Below, in pieces: positions 50,759 to 53,472 of a stretch of DNA of 53,472 bases. Source of the DNA: Lysobacter soli (GTDB lineage Bacteria; Pseudomonadota; Gammaproteobacteria; Xanthomonadales; Xanthomonadaceae); NCBI RefSeq assembly GCF_003382285.1, contig NZ_QTJR01000019.1, forward strand, positions 1 through 53,472, in the 5' to 3' direction. The notes beneath the pieces were generated by a model. It saw nothing but the letters and a program-made list of their open reading frames with translations, was not told where the DNA came from and ran no database searches. A program made the position numbers and the translations under genes. Numbering within the stretch: the stretch's first letter is position 1; the number at the start of each line of letters is the position of its first letter.

Positions 50759-52291
50759 ATGCAGTCCAAAGGGACGCCATCGACGCTGGGCCCGCTGAGC
50801 GTCCTCATGGTCGAGGACTGCAGCGAGGACGCCGAACTGCTCAGCGAGCAGTTGCTGGAGTCCGGGCTGCAGGCGCGGTTCCATCGCGTCGACAGCGAGC
50901 CCGCGCTGCGCGACGCGCTCGCCCGCGAGCGCTTCGACGTGGTGCTGTCTGACCTGTCGCTGCCGGGCTTCTCCGGCATGGAAGCGCTGCGCATCCTGCG
51001 CGAGCGCGATGCCGAGCTGCCCTTCATCTTCGTCTCCGGCACCATCGGCGAGGAAACGGCGGTCGACGCGTTGCATCGCGGCGCGAACGACTATGTGCTC
51101 AAGCAGAATCCCGCGCGCCTGCCCAACGCGGTGGCGCGTGCGGTGCGCGAGGCGCGCAACGCACGCGAGCGCGAACTCGCCGAGAAGGAGCTGATGCGTT
51201 CGCAGCGCCTGGATTGCCTCGCGATGCTGGCCGCAGGCCTGAGTCATGACCTTCGCAACGTGCTGCAACCGCTGCTGATCGTGCCGGATCTGCTGAACTC
51301 CTACAGCGACGATCCGAACATCCATCGGCTGTCGTCGCTGATCGCCGAAAGCGGGCGGCGCGGCCACGAGATGGCCGAGTCCATGCTCGCTTTCGTTCGT
51401 GGCTCGCATCGGGCGAGCGAGGACGTCGCCGTCGCGCAGCTTTTCCAGGCGGTGCAGCTGCTGCTTCAGGGCACGCTGCCGCGCGACATCCAGCTGGTGT
51501 GCGAGCCGCTGGAGGAAGACCTCGTCATCCGCTGCAACCACATCGAATTCCAGCAGTGCCTGGTGAACCTCGCGCTCAACGGCGTGCAGGCGATGAGGGA
51601 ACGAGGCGGCGAACTTCGGCTGTCCGCGCGCCGCGCCACGCATGAGGGCGGCGATCACTTGTGCATCCGCATTTCCGACCGCGGCTGCGGCATGGATGCG
51701 AACACACGAGCGCGGCTGTTCACGCCGTTCTTCACCACCAAGCCCGACGGCACGGGGCTCGGGCTGATGTCGTGCAAGCGTTTCGTCGATTCGCTGCAGG
51801 GCCGCATCGTGGTGGAAAGCGAAGTCGGGCAGGGCACCACGTTCGAACTGCACCTGCCGCTGCGCGCGCCCGGTGCCGATGGCGATGCCGCCGGCGAGCG
51901 TTTCGCCGTGGGCAATGGCCAGCGCATCCTGCTGGTCGATGGCGATGGCACGCGCCTGTCGCTGCTGGCGAACGCGCTCGACAGCCAGGGCTACGAGCCG
52001 CAGATCGCCGTCGACGGTGCCGCGGCGCTGCGTCTGCTCGCTCGCGAGGGCCTGCCGTCGGTCGCCATCATCGACAGCGACATCCTGATGCTCTCCGCCG
52101 TCAGCCTGCTGCTGGCGCTACGCGATGCGGGCTTCGATGGGCCGGTGATCACGCTGGGCGACCCGGCCGATCCGCTCCGCCACGACGCGTTGCCGTCCGA
52201 TGCGGTCGCCGCCGTATTGCAGAAGCCGCTGCAGATGAGTGCGGTGTTCCGCGCGGTGGAAGTGGCGCTGCGGGCGCGGGAGCCTGCTTAG
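50759..52291 (+). CDS. Hybrid REC-histidine kinase-REC protein
   Basis: This 510-residue soluble protein has an N-terminal receiver with Asp65 in VVLSDLSLPGFSG, Ser93 and Lys115 in DYVLKQNP. A kinase core follows with His163 in AAGLSHDLRNVLQ, N-box NLALNGVQAM, G1 box DRGCGM and G2 box GTGLGLMSCKRF. A C-terminal receiver-like domain starts RILLVDGDGTRL, with IIDSDILMLSA where the phosphoacceptor is expected. The last receiver looks diverged. The three plus-strand genes 48493-52291 form one operon that could work as a phosphorelay. No DNA-binding output is encoded. Confidence 0.92.
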   Translation: MQSKGTPSTLGPLSVLMVEDCSEDAELLSEQLLESGLQARFHRVDSEPALRDALARERFDVVLSDLSLPGFSGMEALRILRERDAELPFIFVSGTIGEETAVDALHRGANDYVLKQNPARLPNAVARAVREARNARERELAEKELMRSQRLDCLAMLAAGLSHDLRNVLQPLLIVPDLLNSYSDDPNIHRLSSLIAESGRRGHEMAESMLAFVRGSHRASEDVAVAQLFQAVQLLLQGTLPRDIQLVCEPLEEDLVIRCNHIEFQQCLVNLALNGVQAMRERGGELRLSARRATHEGGDHLCIRISDRGCGMDANTRARLFTPFFTTKPDGTGLGLMSCKRFVDSLQGRIVVESEVGQGTTFELHLPLRAPGADGDAAGERFAVGNGQRILLVDGDGTRLSLLANALDSQGYEPQIAVDGAAALRLLAREGLPSVAIIDSDILMLSAVSLLLALRDAGFDGPVITLGDPADPLRHDALPSDAVAAVLQKPLQMSAVFRAVEVALRAREPA

Positions 52292-52401
52292 GCTGCTGTG
52301 GTTCTGGAGGATGTCGGGAGGTCGGGAGGTCCGCCCGAACATTCGCGAGGTCCATGCCGCGAAAGACGGTCGGGCACTCCGGCCACGTTGAACCACACCA
52401 G

Positions 52402-52979
<578 letters not shown>

Positions 52980-53039
52980 GGGCGGGCGAGTACGTTGGCG
53001 CTCGCAATGCTCGTCGCCATAAAGCGCTGGCAGAAGCAA

Positions 53040-53472
53040 ATGGATCCCAGCGTTCCCTGGAATGACGTGGGAATGGGTCAACGTTGAAGGAGTGCCCAAG
53101 CACTCCTGGCCTGGATCCCGGCTTTCGCCGGGATGACGATGTTCTTGACCCGCCATCGCCCTTTCCGCTTGCCGCTGCCTTTGCCGTTGCTTGCGCTCTT
53201 GATCTCCAGCGACTTAAAGCGAGCCGAGCACCGCAGGGAATCAGGGGCGTAGAGTCGCCCACTGTTTGAGCGGAGCGAAGCGCAGCGAGTTTGGGCGACG
53301 TCCCCTGATTGCCGAGGAGCACAGGGCACCGCCGCGCAGCGGCGGCTCGCGTCAGGAGCGAACGGTTTTGGTTACTTTTGCCAAGACAAAAGTAACCCGC
53401 CCTTCAGGGCGGAAGCTGTTGCTCGTGATGTTGATCTTGTTGTGCGGCTTTGGGCAGCCATTAGCAAAGCTG
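53040..53472 (+). repeat. R1 copies and family B structured repeat copy B4
   Basis: Degraded and intact R1 copies lie near 53045 and 53115. B4 starts near 53208 and runs off the window. P1: AATCAGGGG (53239-53247) pairs with CCCCTGATT (53302-53310). P2: GTCGCCCA (53254-53261) pairs with TGGGCGAC (53292-53299). P3: CCGCCGC (53329-53335) pairs with GCGGCGG (53339-53345). P4: GTTACTTTTG (53371-53380) pairs with CAAAAGTAAC (53387-53396). P5: CCGCCCT (53397-53403) pairs with AGGGCGG (53406-53412). The tail matches that of B2. Confidence 0.88.

Overview
This 53.5 kb window is GC-rich chromosomal DNA, most likely from a Lysobacter-like member of the Xanthomonadaceae. That assignment is an inference. 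It rests on base composition, on protein types (stand-alone GspA/GspB secretion pair, TonB-dependent receptor, many sensor kinases), and on dense families of short palindromic and composite intergenic repeats. I see no rRNA, tRNA, CRISPR array, prophage or complete insertion sequence.

Layout. 0.15-3.8 kb: DoxX, GspB, GspA and a DMT exporter, all on the minus strand. 4-7 kb: a TonB-dependent receptor and a TfoX-N protein. 7.4-12.7 kb: a split ECF42-type module, with YceI and DUF1428 on the plus strand, then an ECF sigma factor and an operon of two YCII/DGPF proteins, two VOC proteins and an SRPBCC protein on the minus strand. Two promoters of the form TGTCGA-N17-CGTC, with identical spacing and leader length, link the two halves. 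12.8-16.3 kb: LysR regulator, cupin, DMT exporter, cyclase-family hydrolase. 16.3-22.8 kb: NTT-like transporter, Tat-lipoprotein aldo/keto reductase, DUF72, VOC, GFA and DUF885 genes. 22.9-26.2 kb: a tightly coupled FdhF/YdeP oxidoreductase, small winged-helix-like protein and FdhD. 26.4-34.7 kb: DUF2785, zinc-ribbon protein, SpeG, a cyclophilin, a histone-H1-like protein, PadR with a membrane partner, a tiny secreted protein, 3-methyladenine glycosylase and YihY. 35.0-37.0 kb: a LytS/LytTR-type two-component pair. 38.3-42.6 kb: an RND pump and adaptor. 43.2-52.3 kb: a signalling block with a PAS-EAL protein, three histidine kinases and two free receivers, none with a DNA-binding output domain.

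The most unusual content is intergenic. A roughly 270-nt repeat (family B: one partial and three longer copies) has stems whose two sides change together between copies, so it behaves like a structured RNA or structured single-stranded DNA. A second family (A, three copies) shares the 3' hairpin module of B. It is bounded by 20-bp palindromes that match the neisserial dRS3 consensus, giving a NIME-like composite. A third palindrome family (R2, gagaggggc type) and CAACAG-type hexamer arrays occur with them. Nearly every intergenic gap over 300 bp consists of these elements.
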